A stretch of DNA of 64,000 nucleotides from Streptomyces mutomycini (GTDB lineage: Bacteria > Actinomycetota > Actinomycetes > Streptomycetales > Streptomycetaceae), in assembly GCF_001700505.1 (NCBI RefSeq), contig NZ_MAPV01000011.1, forward strand, positions 59,949 through 123,948, given 5' to 3'. Every line of letters starts with the position of its first letter. Positions within the stretch are counted from its first letter, which is position 1. Made by a program: the position numbers and the translations under genes. This document shows positions 1 to 7,750 of the stretch, one piece after another. Below the pieces are notes generated by a model. That model made no database searches, had not been told where the DNA came from, and worked only from the letters and a program-made list of their open reading frames with translations.

Positions 1-2
1 GC

Positions 3-452
3 GTGAGCACTCAGCAGAACGCGCCCTCCCCGTCACCTTCGGCCGGCCCGGAGAAGCCGGGCCGGATCGCCGCCCTGGCCGCACTCAACGCGCTCGAAGG
101 CGCGGCGCTCGTCGTCGGCGGGATCTACATGCTGGCCGTCGGGCTCCTCGGGCGGCCCGACAGCATCCAGCAGGCCGAGATGGGCGGGCTCACTCTGGTG
201 GCACTCGGTCTGATTCCGCTCTTCGCCGCGCGTGGGCTGCTGCTGCGGCGCAGCTGGAGCCGCGGCCCCGCGCTCATCACCCAGCTCATGGCGCTGCCCG
301 TGGCCTGGACGCTGCTGCGGGCCCAGGGCGCCCTGATCCCCGCGGGCATCGTCCTCGCCGCGGTCGCCGTCACGGGGCTCGTGCTCGTGCTCAACCCCGC
401 GACCACGCGGGCGCTGGGCATCCGGGGGCCGCGGACGACCCCCGACGCCTGA
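3..452 (+). CDS. Small four-helix integral membrane protein, function unknown
   Basis: A 149-residue protein with a Pro/Ser-rich cytoplasmic start followed by four hydrophobic segments (about residues 22-48, 58-82, 88-107 and 110-132). The GTG start lies two bases into the window, so an upstream start cannot be excluded. There are no catalytic motifs, and it looks like the small Streptomyces membrane proteins annotated only as integral membrane proteins. It is convergent with the sigma factor gene 32 bases downstream. No function can be assigned. Confidence 0.7.
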   Translation: MSTQQNAPSPSPSAGPEKPGRIAALAALNALEGAALVVGGIYMLAVGLLGRPDSIQQAEMGGLTLVALGLIPLFAARGLLLRRSWSRGPALITQLMALPVAWTLLRAQGALIPAGIVLAAVAVTGLVLVLNPATTRALGIRGPRTTPDA

Positions 453-484
453 TCCGTCGTAGTTCCCCTGCTCCCGCGGGCCGG

Positions 485-1447
485 CTACTCCTCGACGAGC
501 AGTCGCTCGCGCAGCTGGGCGAGCGTCCGCGCGAGGAGACGGGAGACGTGCATCTGGGAGATGCCGACCTCCTGGGCGATCTGCGACTGGGTCATGTTGC
601 CGAAGAAACGCAACAGCAGAATCCGCTTCTCACGCGGCGGGAGGTCCTCCAGCAGAGGCTTGAGCGACTCGCGGTACTCGACGCCCTCCAGTGCCTCGTC
701 CTCGGAGCCCAGCGTGTCCGCGACCGCCGGTGACTCGTCGTCCGTGTCCGGGACGTCCAGCGAGAGCGTGCTGTAGGCGTTGGCCGATTCCAGCCCCTCC
801 AGGACCTCCTCCTCGGAGATCCCCAGGCGCTCGGCCAGCTCGTGCACGGTCGGGGAGCGGCCGTGCTGCTGGGAGAGCTCGGCGGTGGCCGTGGTCAGCG
901 ACAGCCGCAGCTCCTGGAGCCGCCGCGGCACCCGCACCGCCCAGCCCTTGTCCCGGAAGTGGCGCTTGATCTCGCCGACGACCGTGGGGGTCGCGTACGT
1001 CGAGAACTCGACGCCGCGGTCCGGGTCGAACCGGTCCACCGACTTGATCAGGCCGATCGTGGCGACCTGGGTCAGATCGTCCAGGGGCTCGCCCCTGTTG
1101 CGGAATCTGCGGGCCAGGTGTTCCACGAGCGGCAGGTGCATCCGCACCAGCCGGTTGCGCAGCTCGGCCTTCTCCACGGAGCCGTCGGGAAGTGCCCGGA
1201 GCTCGATGAAGAGCGCCCGCGCCCCGCTGCGGTCCCGTGGATCGTGGTGCCCGTGCTCGCTCATCTGGACCGCCCGCTCCGCCTGCGGCTGCTCCGCCGC
1301 GACCGGACGGCCCTGTGTTCCGTCCGCACCGTTCGCCTCGCCCTCCGGATGCGGCCGGGCCTGCTGTTCCGGGAGGGCTGCCGGGCGTACCGCTTCCGAC
1401 CGGATCGTCTCGTCACGCACAGGACCGTCCCCGTTCCCGTCGCTCAC
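485..1447 (-). CDS. sigH: Stress-response sigma factor of the SigB/SigF/SigG type (sigH-like)
   Basis: A 320-residue RNA polymerase sigma factor. After a hydrophilic Glu/Gln-rich extension of about 70 residues come region 2 (LPLVEHLARRFRNRGEPLDDL, then FDPDRGVEFSTYATPTVVGE), region 3, and region 4 ending in a helix-turn-helix (MTQSQIAQEVGISQMHVSRL). This order is that of the SigB/F/G family. The gene overlaps the anti-sigma gene upstream by 4 bases, so the two are translationally coupled. The pair and the long N-terminal extension match what I recall of S. coelicolor sigH with its ushX/prsH partner, which acts in osmotic stress and development. Family assignment is firm; orthology to SigH is inferred. 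Confidence 0.85.
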   Translation of the reverse strand: MSDGNGDGPVRDETIRSEAVRPAALPEQQARPHPEGEANGADGTQGRPVAAEQPQAERAVQMSEHGHHDPRDRSGARALFIELRALPDGSVEKAELRNRLVRMHLPLVEHLARRFRNRGEPLDDLTQVATIGLIKSVDRFDPDRGVEFSTYATPTVVGEIKRHFRDKGWAVRVPRRLQELRLSLTTATAELSQQHGRSPTVHELAERLGISEEEVLEGLESANAYSTLSLDVPDTDDESPAVADTLGSEDEALEGVEYRESLKPLLEDLPPREKRILLLRFFGNMTQSQIAQEVGISQMHVSRLLARTLAQLRERLLVEE

Positions 1448-1959
1448 GCCGGCCCGGGTCCCGCGCCGCGCTGTTTGTACAGGCTGATGCTGACCGTACG
1501 GTCGTCGGCGACCGTGGAGTCGACCTTGCCGGCCAGTGCGGAGAGCACCGTCCAGGCGAAGGTGTCGCGCTCAGGGGCGCGGCCGTCCGTCGTGGGTGCC
1601 GAGACGGTCACCTCGAGGGAATCCCCGACGAGCCGGAAGACGCAGCTGAGGACGGAGCCGGGCACGGCCTGCTGGAGCAGGATCGCGCAGGCCTCGTCGA
1701 CCGCGATGCGAAGATCCTCGATCTCGTCGAGAGTGAAGTCCAAGCGGGCTGCGAGGCCGGCCGTGGCCGTACGCAGCACCGACAGGTAGGCACCCGCAGC
1801 GGGCAGCCGGACCTCTACGAAGTCCTGGTTCCCGGGCTCGCCTGCGATCTGGGACACCCTCACCTCCAAGGTGGCACAAACTCGTTCGAGGCTCCGGGAC
1901 GAGTGCCCGGGGCCGTATGGTCCGTCGTCGGTTCTGTGGTCAGGCGACGCTGTCGCCAC
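1444..1959 (-). CDS. prsH: Anti-sigma factor, RsbW-type ATP-binding kinase
   Basis: A 171-residue protein with a GHKL ATPase fold. The N-box is seen as EIEDLRIAVDEACAILL, followed by the beta strands typical of RsbW/SpoIIAB. These proteins bind their cognate sigma factor and phosphorylate an anti-anti-sigma factor. The start is GTG. The gene ends 4 bases inside the downstream sigma gene, so its target is almost certainly that sigma factor. A SigB-like promoter lies about 118 bases upstream, which would make the operon autoregulated. The symbol follows the S. coelicolor sigH locus (ushX/prsH/rsbA) and is less certain than the function. Confidence 0.82.
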   Translation of the reverse strand: MATASPDHRTDDGPYGPGHSSRSLERVCATLEVRVSQIAGEPGNQDFVEVRLPAAGAYLSVLRTATAGLAARLDFTLDEIEDLRIAVDEACAILLQQAVPGSVLSCVFRLVGDSLEVTVSAPTTDGRAPERDTFAWTVLSALAGKVDSTVADDRTVSISLYKQRGAGPGPA

Positions 1960-2076
1960 CCATGATGCCGTGTCGCCGGGACCGCAGCCTTGCGATTACT
2001 CATCGTATGCACATGGGTACGCACAGTGGCTAGGGGTCTGCGGCGGTCAATTGCGAAGAACCGGCGCCGGTTTGAC

Positions 2077-2102
2077 GTACCCAGGCGTCAGACGATCGAA
2101 CC
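2077..2102 (-). promoter_or_regulatory. Candidate SigB-family promoter for the anti-sigma/sigma operon
   Basis: On the minus strand the sequence reads GGTT, 16 bases, then GGGTAC. This fits the GNNT-N14-16-GGGTAY consensus reported for SigB-family promoters in streptomycetes. It overlaps the last codons of the upstream zinc-finger gene and points at the operon about 118 bases away. That the operon feeds back on itself through this site is inference. Confidence 0.5.
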
Positions 2103-2348
2103 GTCCACGAAGCACCAGCGCCAGCTCTCCGACGAGTCGAAACTGCGCATCACGGGATGGCCGGTCGCCTCGAAGTGCGCCGAAGCGTGCTTCAGGGGCG
2201 AGGAATCACAGCAGCCGACATGCCCGCAGACCAGGCACAGCCGCAGTTGCACGGGATGGGTGCCGGCGGCCAGACACTCCGGACAGGTGTCGCTGAGCGG
2301 GGCGGGCTCGGGGCGCGGCAGTTCCGATACGTGGGGGCACTCACTCAT
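2088..2348 (-). CDS. UBP-type zinc finger protein
   Basis: An 86-residue protein that is essentially one UBP (ubiquitin-hydrolase type) zinc finger. It shows a CPEC pair, then CLVCGHVGCC, then the histidines of HASAHFEATGH, followed by the conserved Trp-rich strand (SESWRWCF). Stand-alone UBP fingers are common in actinobacteria, where their partner is unknown. An in-frame start 15 codons further upstream exists; I prefer the ATG at 2348 because the alignable domain begins directly after it. The gene is divergent from the antiporter, whose start lies only 35 bases away. Confidence 0.8.
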   Translation of the reverse strand: MSECPHVSELPRPEPAPLSDTCPECLAAGTHPVQLRLCLVCGHVGCCDSSPLKHASAHFEATGHPVMRSFDSSESWRWCFVDGSIV

Positions 2349-2383
2349 GATGGCCACGTTACGTCGGATGTGAGGACAGCGAG

Positions 2384-3985
2384 ATGGACGCATTGCCGCT
2401 GGTGGCGCTCATCGCGGTGAGCGCGGTGGTCGCCGGGGCCGCCCGCCGGACACCGGTGCCCGCACCGCTGCTGCTGGTCGCGGCCGGACTGCTGGCCTCG
2501 TACCTGCCCGGAGTGCCCAGCTACACCCTGGACGCGCACATCGTGCTGCCCCTGCTGCTGCCGCCGCTGCTGTACACGGCGGCGGTCGACAGCTCGTACC
2601 TGGATCTGCGGGCCAACCTGCGGCCGGTCGCGCTGCTCTCCGTCGGGTACGTGCTCTTCGCGACGATCGCGGTGGGCTGGCTCGCCTACCTGCTGGTGCC
2701 GGACCTGCCGCTCACCGCCGCGCTGGTGCTCGGCGCCGTCATCGCACCGCCGGACGCCGTCACCGCCGCGGCGGTCGCCCGCCGGGTCGGCCTGCCCGCC
2801 CGGCTCACCACGATCCTCCAGGGGGAGTCCCTGGTGAACGACGCCACCGCCATCACCGCCTTCAAGGTGGTGCTCGCCGCGGCGGTCGGCGAGGGCATGA
2901 GCTGGGGCGAGGGGATCGGCGAGTTCCTGCTGGCGTCGGTCGGCGGAGTCGCCGTCGGCCTGCTGCTGATGGTTCCGCTGCACTGGCTGCGCACCCACCT
3001 CAAGGAGGCGCTGCTGCAGAACACCCTGTCGCTGCTGATCCCCTTCGTGGCCTACGCGGCCGCGGAACGGGTGCACGCCTCCGGGGTGCTCGCCGTGGTC
3101 ATCGTCGCGCTCTACCTGGGGCACCGCTCCTGGCAGGTCGACTTCGCGACCCGGCTCCAGGAGGCGGCGGTATGGAAGATGGTCGCGTTCGTCCTGGAGT
3201 CCGCGGTCTTCGCGCTGATCGGGCTGCAGCTGCCCTTCGTCCTCCGGGAGCTGGGCGCGTACAGCGTGACCGAGGCGCTCCAGTACGCGGTCCTCGTGTT
3301 CGTCGCCGTGGTGGTCGTGCGCTTCGTCTGGGTGTACCCCGCGAGCTACCTGCCGCTGTGGCTGTCCCGGCGCATCCGGGAGCGCGAGGGGCCGCTGCCC
3401 TGGACATCGCCCCTGATCATCGGCTGGGCCGGCATGAGGGGCGTCGTCTCCCTCGCCATCGCCTTCTCCATCCCCCTGCTCACGCACGAGGGGGAGGACT
3501 TCCCCGCGCGCAGCCTGGTGCTGTTCCTGACCTTCACGACCGTCATCGGGACGCTCGTCGTCCAGGGACTCAGCCTGCCCCTCCTGGTGCGCGTCCTGAA
3601 GCTCCCGGGACGCGACGTACGCGCCGAGACGCTGGCCGAGGCGCAGGCGCAGAGCGAGGCGTCGGCGGCCGCGGACGAGCGGCTGGACGGGCTGCTTGCC
3701 GACCCGGTCAACGCGCTGCCCGATCCCCTGACCCAACGGCTGCGCGCCGTGATGGAACGCCGCCGCAACGCCGTCTGGGAACGGCTCGGGGCGGCGAACC
3801 CGGTGACCGGGGAGTCGGCGGACGACACCTACCGGCGGCTGGCGAGGGAGATGATCGCCGCCGAGCGCGAGGTCTTCGTACGCCTCAGGGACGAACGGAG
3901 GATCGACGACGAGATGCTGCGTGCCCTGCTGCGCCGGCTGGACCTGGAGGAGGCCGCCGCCTACCGGGAGTCGGACGGCGGCTGA
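2384..3985 (+). CDS. Na+/H+ antiporter, CPA1 family
   Basis: A 533-residue membrane transporter with about 12 hydrophobic segments in the first 400 residues and a charged cytoplasmic tail of about 130 residues. It carries the family's helix-5 type motif (GAVIAPPDAVTAAAVARR) and a conserved GWAGMRGVVSLAIA near the end of the membrane domain, both typical of bacterial NhaP/Nhe-like CPA1 exchangers. It should exchange Na+ or K+ for protons at the cytoplasmic membrane. Its 3' end overlaps the convergent PLP-enzyme gene by 25 bases. Ion specificity cannot be read from the sequence. Confidence 0.88.
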   Translation: MDALPLVALIAVSAVVAGAARRTPVPAPLLLVAAGLLASYLPGVPSYTLDAHIVLPLLLPPLLYTAAVDSSYLDLRANLRPVALLSVGYVLFATIAVGWLAYLLVPDLPLTAALVLGAVIAPPDAVTAAAVARRVGLPARLTTILQGESLVNDATAITAFKVVLAAAVGEGMSWGEGIGEFLLASVGGVAVGLLLMVPLHWLRTHLKEALLQNTLSLLIPFVAYAAAERVHASGVLAVVIVALYLGHRSWQVDFATRLQEAAVWKMVAFVLESAVFALIGLQLPFVLRELGAYSVTEALQYAVLVFVAVVVVRFVWVYPASYLPLWLSRRIREREGPLPWTSPLIIGWAGMRGVVSLAIAFSIPLLTHEGEDFPARSLVLFLTFTTVIGTLVVQGLSLPLLVRVLKLPGRDVRAETLAEAQAQSEASAAADERLDGLLADPVNALPDPLTQRLRAVMERRRNAVWERLGAANPVTGESADDTYRRLAREMIAAEREVFVRLRDERRIDDEMLRALLRRLDLEEAAAYRESDGG

Positions 3986-4893
3986 CCGTCGCCCGGCGTC
4001 CGGGGCCGTCCGGTCACGACCGCGGTGACCGTGTGCCCCGGAGCGAAAGCGCCCTCTCCCGCGAGCACGGTCAGCCCGTACAGGAGTTTGGCCACGTAGA
4101 GCCGTTCGACGGGCAGACCGTGACGGTCCTCGAAGTCGTCGGCGAAGGCGTGCAGCTCGGGTGTCGTGCGGGCGTAGCCGCCGAAGTGGAAGCGGTCGTC
4201 CAGGGCCCACTGTCCGGCCGGGGCACCGAACGCCTCCTGCTGCAGATCACGCACCGCCGCTCCCAGGAAGCCGCCGCGCAGGACGGGGACACCGAGGGCG
4301 CGCTGCCGGGGGCCGAGCCCGGCGGCCAGGCCCGCGAGGGTGCCGCCGGTGCCGCAGGCGACCGCCACGGTGCCGGCCGGGCCGCGCAGTTCGCGGCCGA
4401 GCTCTGTGCAGCCCTGTGCCGCGAGCGCGTTGCTGCCGCCCTCCGGGATGACCGCGCACTCCCCGAAGAGGCTCAGCAGGCCTTCCAGGACCGCGGGAGA
4501 GGTCTTCGCGCGGTAGGTCGCGCGGTCCACGAAGTGCAGCCGCATGCCGTCGGCCGCGCATTGTGCGAGGGAGGGGTTCAGCGGCCGGTGGGCAAGCTCG
4601 TCGCCCCGTACGACGCCGACGGTGGGGAAACCCAGCAGCCGTCCGGCTGCGGCGGTGGCCCGGAGGTGGTTCGAGTAGGCCCCGCCGAAGGTCAGTACGG
4701 TGCGGCCGGCGGCGGCCCGGAGATTGGGTGCGAGTTTGCGCCACTTGTTGCCCGGCAGGTCCGGGTGGATCAGATCGTCCCGCTTGAGCAGCAGCGTCAC
4801 GCCGTGCCGTGCGAAGCGCTCGTCCTCGGCCGGCTGCAGGGGTGAGGGCAGCACCGGCCGCAGCCGGGAGAGACCGAGCGCTTCGTCGTACAT
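3961..4893 (-). CDS. PLP-dependent ACC deaminase / D-cysteine desulfhydrase family enzyme
   Basis: A 310-residue fold-type II pyridoxal-phosphate enzyme. The N-terminal region contains LLKRDDLIHPDLPGNKWRKL with the Schiff-base lysine, TFGGAYSNHLRATA for cofactor phosphate and substrate binding, and a Gly-rich phosphate loop (ACGTGGTLAGLAAGL). These are hallmarks of the 1-aminocyclopropane-1-carboxylate deaminase/D-cysteine desulfhydrase family. Length is normal. Substrate is not decided by sequence alone, and D-cysteine or a related D-amino acid is as likely as ACC. The open frame continues far upstream, but similarity begins at MYDEALGL, so the ATG at 4893 is used. Confidence 0.85.
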   Translation of the reverse strand: MYDEALGLSRLRPVLPSPLQPAEDERFARHGVTLLLKRDDLIHPDLPGNKWRKLAPNLRAAAGRTVLTFGGAYSNHLRATAAAGRLLGFPTVGVVRGDELAHRPLNPSLAQCAADGMRLHFVDRATYRAKTSPAVLEGLLSLFGECAVIPEGGSNALAAQGCTELGRELRGPAGTVAVACGTGGTLAGLAAGLGPRQRALGVPVLRGGFLGAAVRDLQQEAFGAPAGQWALDDRFHFGGYARTTPELHAFADDFEDRHGLPVERLYVAKLLYGLTVLAGEGAFAPGHTVTAVVTGRPRTPGDGQPPSDSR

Positions 4894-4922
4894 GCCTTCA
4901 TTGTGTGCCGCCCCGTGCCGCC

Positions 4923-5513
4923 CTACTTCAGCCGGTCGTGGATCCGGTTGCGCATGCCCGTCATCGAGAAGCCGCGCGGATCGACCTTGCCGGGCTGCCA
5001 CTCCCGGTGTCCGATGACCGATGGGGCGTCCCAGCCGTGGAAGCGGCAGAGCGCCGCCGCCGCCTTCTCGACGGCCTCGAGCTGGACGGCGGGCCAGGGG
5101 TCCTCGCCGTCGCCGAGGTTCTCGCACTCGAAGCCGTAGAAGTGCCGGTTCCCGTCGGTGTTGGACTCGTTGTCCGACGGCAGTCGCTTCTCGGCGACCA
5201 CGGCGCGCAGGACGTCGTCGTCGCCGAGGCCGGCGTGGTTGGCGCGGCCGTAGCCGACGAGATGGACCCGCCCGTCCTTGGCGATCACGCCGTGGCAGAG
5301 CGGGCCCGGCAGCCCCGGGTGTCCGTCGCGGCAGATCTCGACGGTGCGGGCCGTGCCCTTCGTGACGGTGTGGTGGAGCATCACACCGTGCACCGGCCCC
5401 CAGGGGCCCTTGTGATTGCGGTTGTGCGTACGCCAGTCGCCCACCTGGACGACGGTGAGTCCCTCGTTCTTCAGGGCCTTGAGGAAGTTGCTCGCTGACA
5501 TGGGTGAGGACAT
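4923..5513 (-). CDS. Peptidoglycan recognition / N-acetylmuramoyl-L-alanine amidase domain protein
   Basis: A 196-residue single-domain protein of the amidase_2/PGRP fold. Zinc-ligand candidates are the histidines in GVMLHHTVT, the HAGLGDDD region and VIGHREWQPGKVDP. The fold hydrolyses the bond between muramic acid and L-alanine. No signal peptide is seen, so it may be cytoplasmic, phage-like or exported by another route. The ATG at 5513 is preceded by AAGGAG at six bases, which decides the start over an ATG four codons downstream. It is separated by 29 bases from the PLP-enzyme gene and could be co-transcribed with it. Confidence 0.82.
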   Translation of the reverse strand: MSSPMSASNFLKALKNEGLTVVQVGDWRTHNRNHKGPWGPVHGVMLHHTVTKGTARTVEICRDGHPGLPGPLCHGVIAKDGRVHLVGYGRANHAGLGDDDVLRAVVAEKRLPSDNESNTDGNRHFYGFECENLGDGEDPWPAVQLEAVEKAAAALCRFHGWDAPSVIGHREWQPGKVDPRGFSMTGMRNRIHDRLK

Positions 5514-5655
5514 GTCCGACTCCTTTTCCGGCGGGGGAGCGTGTCCGTACAGCGCTCTTACCGGAACGCAAGGCTCCGGCAAACCTGTTCGGGCGCTGTT
5601 TGCACCTTGTGCGATTTGATCCGGACAGTCCGCGCGTGCCCTCGTGCGGGTGTGC

Positions 5656-6852
5656 TCAGCCCTGGGCGAGCCAGAGGTCGGGACCGAACACCTCGTAGTG
5701 GATGTCGGCCGCCGCGACCCCCTTGTCCAGCAGCTGGGCACGGACGGCGCGCATGAAGGGGAGCGGACCGCAGAGATAGGCGTGGGTGCCCGGGGCGACC
5801 GGAACACCGCTCAGGTCGACCGTGCCGGTGAGCTCCGCCGGGTGGCCGGGCTCCGGGTTCTCGTACCAGAAGTGGGCGACGGCGTCGGGAAGCTTGCCGG
5901 TGAGCGCCGCGTGGTCCGTGCGCAGCGCGTGGTCGGCGGGCGACCGGTCGCCGTGGACCACGACGACGGGGGAACGGTGCTCCTTCTCCGCCAGGTGCTC
6001 CAGCATCGACAGGATCGGAGTGCAGCCGATCCCGGCCGAGGCGAGGAGCAGCGGTACGTCGGAGCCGTCGAGAACCAGGTCGCCGTACGGCGCGGAGACA
6101 CGCAGCCGGTCGCCCGGGTGCAGTCGCGCGTGCAGCTGCGCGGAGACCTCGCCCTCCGGACCGACGCCGGCCCGTACCCGCTTGACCGCGAAGGTTCGCT
6201 CGTCGACGCCGGGTGCCCCGGTGAGGCTGTACTGGCGTATCTGCCGGGCGCCGTCGGGGAGTTCCACCTGGACGGAGACGTACTGGCCCGGCCGGAAGGC
6301 GGGGGCGGGCGCGCCGTCGGAGGGGGTGATCCGGAAGGTGGCCACGTCAGGGGTGTCCTCGATGCGGGAGGCCACCGTCCATTCGCGCCACACGTCCCCC
6401 GCCGTCACGCCCTGCTGCGCGTAGAGCCGTTCCTCGATCGCGATCAGGGCGTTGGCCATCAGCCAGTAGACCTCGTCCCAGGCCGCGGCCACCTCGGGAG
6501 TGACGGCGTCGCCGAGTACCTCTGCGATCGCGGCGAAGAGGTGTGTGTGCACGATCTCGTACTGCGGGGCGGTGATGCCCAGTGAGGCGTGCTTGTTCGC
6601 GATGCGGCCCAGCATCACGTCGGGCCGGGTGTCCGGGTGTTCGACGAGCTGGGTGGCGAAGGCCGCGATGGATCCGGCGAGCGCCTGACGCTGTGTTCCG
6701 GAAGCCTGGTTGCCCCGGTTGAACAGGTCCCGGAGCAGCTCGGGGTGAGCGTCGAACAGCTTCCGGTAGAAGAGGTCCGCGATGTCCCCGATGGCCGCCC
6801 CCACGGCGGGGAGCGTGGCTCGGACGGTGGCGGTCGACGTCTCGGAGAGCAT
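5656..6852 (-). CDS. hmp: Flavohemoglobin (nitric oxide dioxygenase)
   Basis: A 398-residue protein that converts NO to nitrate using O2 and NAD(P)H. The globin domain (about 1-140) has the B10 tyrosine (Y29) and the proximal heme histidine H88 in NKHASLGI. A ferredoxin-reductase FAD domain follows (RQYSLTGA), then the NAD domain (LASAGIGCTPILSML and YLCGPLPFM). An in-frame start 30 codons upstream exists, but the globin alignment begins at MLSETSTA, so 6852 is used. The nsrR gene lies upstream on the same strand and a candidate NsrR site sits 49-71 bases before the start, so induction by NO is expected. Confidence 0.93.
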   Translation of the reverse strand: MLSETSTATVRATLPAVGAAIGDIADLFYRKLFDAHPELLRDLFNRGNQASGTQRQALAGSIAAFATQLVEHPDTRPDVMLGRIANKHASLGITAPQYEIVHTHLFAAIAEVLGDAVTPEVAAAWDEVYWLMANALIAIEERLYAQQGVTAGDVWREWTVASRIEDTPDVATFRITPSDGAPAPAFRPGQYVSVQVELPDGARQIRQYSLTGAPGVDERTFAVKRVRAGVGPEGEVSAQLHARLHPGDRLRVSAPYGDLVLDGSDVPLLLASAGIGCTPILSMLEHLAEKEHRSPVVVVHGDRSPADHALRTDHAALTGKLPDAVAHFWYENPEPGHPAELTGTVDLSGVPVAPGTHAYLCGPLPFMRAVRAQLLDKGVAAADIHYEVFGPDLWLAQG

Positions 6853-6900
6853 CGGGTGACTCCTGGGGTGTGAGCCGGCCGTGTCCGCGGCCGGGCAGCT

Positions 6901-6923
6901 AATTGGTATATGGAATGCGTATT
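6901..6923 (-). promoter_or_regulatory. Candidate NsrR operator in front of hmp
   Basis: A 23-base imperfect inverted repeat in the 11-1-11 layout. By eye it matches 13 of 23 positions of the perfect palindrome in front of nsrR, including the conserved GCAT in one arm and the AA/TT ends. It is the weaker of the two sites. Repression by NsrR is inferred from the neighbouring gene and this similarity. Confidence 0.55.
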
Positions 6924-6985
6924 TTTGGGCAGTGCGATCCACCCCTGTGCGCAGCAGGCGTTCGGGGGCGGGGTGTGTGGCCGGA

Positions 6986-7438
6986 TCAGGCCGGCGCGGG
7001 GCGGCCGCGACTGATGCCGAGCAGCAGCGGGCCGGTGGGGGAGGAGGTGAGATCGCTTACGGTGAGCGGGTCGAGCGAGGCGTGGAAGGCCTCTTCCGCC
7101 CGGCGTAGCGCGGAGCGGAGCCGGCAGGCGGAACGCAGGGGGCACGGGGTGCTGCCCTCGCATTCGACGACCTCGCCCGGCCCTTCCAGCTCCCTCACCA
7201 GGGAGCCGATCGAGGCCGACCGGCCGGCGGTCGTGAGGGAGAGACCCCCGCCCCGGCCCCGCCGTGCGTCGACCAGGCCGAGGTGCTGGAGGCGGGCGAC
7301 GACCTTGGCCGCATGGGTGTAGGGCACCTGCATGGTGGCCGCCACCTCGCGGGTGGTCGGCGGGTCCTCGCCCTCGGCCGTGACGGCCAGGCGCATCAGT
7401 ACCCGGAGCGCCACATCGGTGAATCGCGTCAGCCGCAT
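6986..7438 (-). CDS. nsrR: Nitric-oxide-sensing Rrf2-family repressor NsrR
   Basis: A 150-residue Rrf2-type regulator with an N-terminal winged helix (residues 8-70, including REVAATMQVPYTHAAKVVARL) and three cysteines spaced Cx5Cx5C. Counted from the ATG at 7438 they fall at residues 93, 99 and 105. These are the cluster-ligand positions I recall for the [4Fe-4S] NsrR of S. coelicolor. NO destroys the cluster and releases DNA. The gene lies upstream of and parallel to hmp, and a perfect operator-like palindrome precedes it, so it probably controls both itself and hmp. An alternative start eight codons upstream would lie inside the palindrome. Confidence 0.9.
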   Translation of the reverse strand: MRLTRFTDVALRVLMRLAVTAEGEDPPTTREVAATMQVPYTHAAKVVARLQHLGLVDARRGRGGGLSLTTAGRSASIGSLVRELEGPGEVVECEGSTPCPLRSACRLRSALRRAEEAFHASLDPLTVSDLTSSPTGPLLLGISRGRPAPA

Positions 7439-7452
7439 GGCGGTAGCGTAGA

Positions 7453-7477
7453 TAAGTTGCATAGGAGATGCAACTTA
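7453..7477 (-). promoter_or_regulatory. Perfect inverted repeat, probable NsrR operator of nsrR
   Basis: Ten-base arms (TAAGTTGCAT and its exact complement) flank a five-base spacer, starting 15 bases upstream of the nsrR start. The inner 23 bases match the 11-1-11 architecture of NsrR sites in Streptomyces. Position and symmetry argue for autorepression. Confidence 0.75.
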
Positions 7478-7574
7478 GGGCGCTGGCTGTACGTGCGAGG
7501 GGGCGCGCCGTCATGGGGGTGCGGTCCCGTGACGCATGCGGGGCGCGCGGGAGCAGGAGAGGCGGCCGGCGGCC

Positions 7575-7715
7575 ATGCCGAAGCCGAACGCAGCTGACGG
7601 GATACCGGCGAGCAAGGTCATCACCGACCCGGACAGGCTGGGCCGTTACGCGCACGACGAGGCGGAGTGGACCCCGGCGGGCCCGCCCCTTGCCGTCGTA
7701 CGGCCCCAGGACAAG
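7575..7715 (+). pseudogene. Truncated N-terminal remnant of an FAD-linked oxidase
   Basis: An ATG at 7575 opens a frame whose first roughly 45 residues (IPASKVITDPDRLGRY, AHDEAEWTPAG, LAVVRPQD) look like the N-terminus of glycolate-oxidase-type FAD-binding oxidoreductases. After that the similarity stops and the frame runs antisense into the questin-oxidase-like gene. An intact family member is about ten times longer. I read it as the stub left by a deletion whose other end lies near 7716-7750. The exact boundary is approximate. Confidence 0.5.
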
Positions 7716-7750
7716 GTCGCCTCGGGTGCCCCCTGCTGCACCGAACGGCC

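Noticed and set aside
2345..4210. A 621-codon minus-strand frame opposite the antiporter
   Set aside because: The product is low-complexity Gln/Arg/Gly-rich and overlaps a well-supported transporter.
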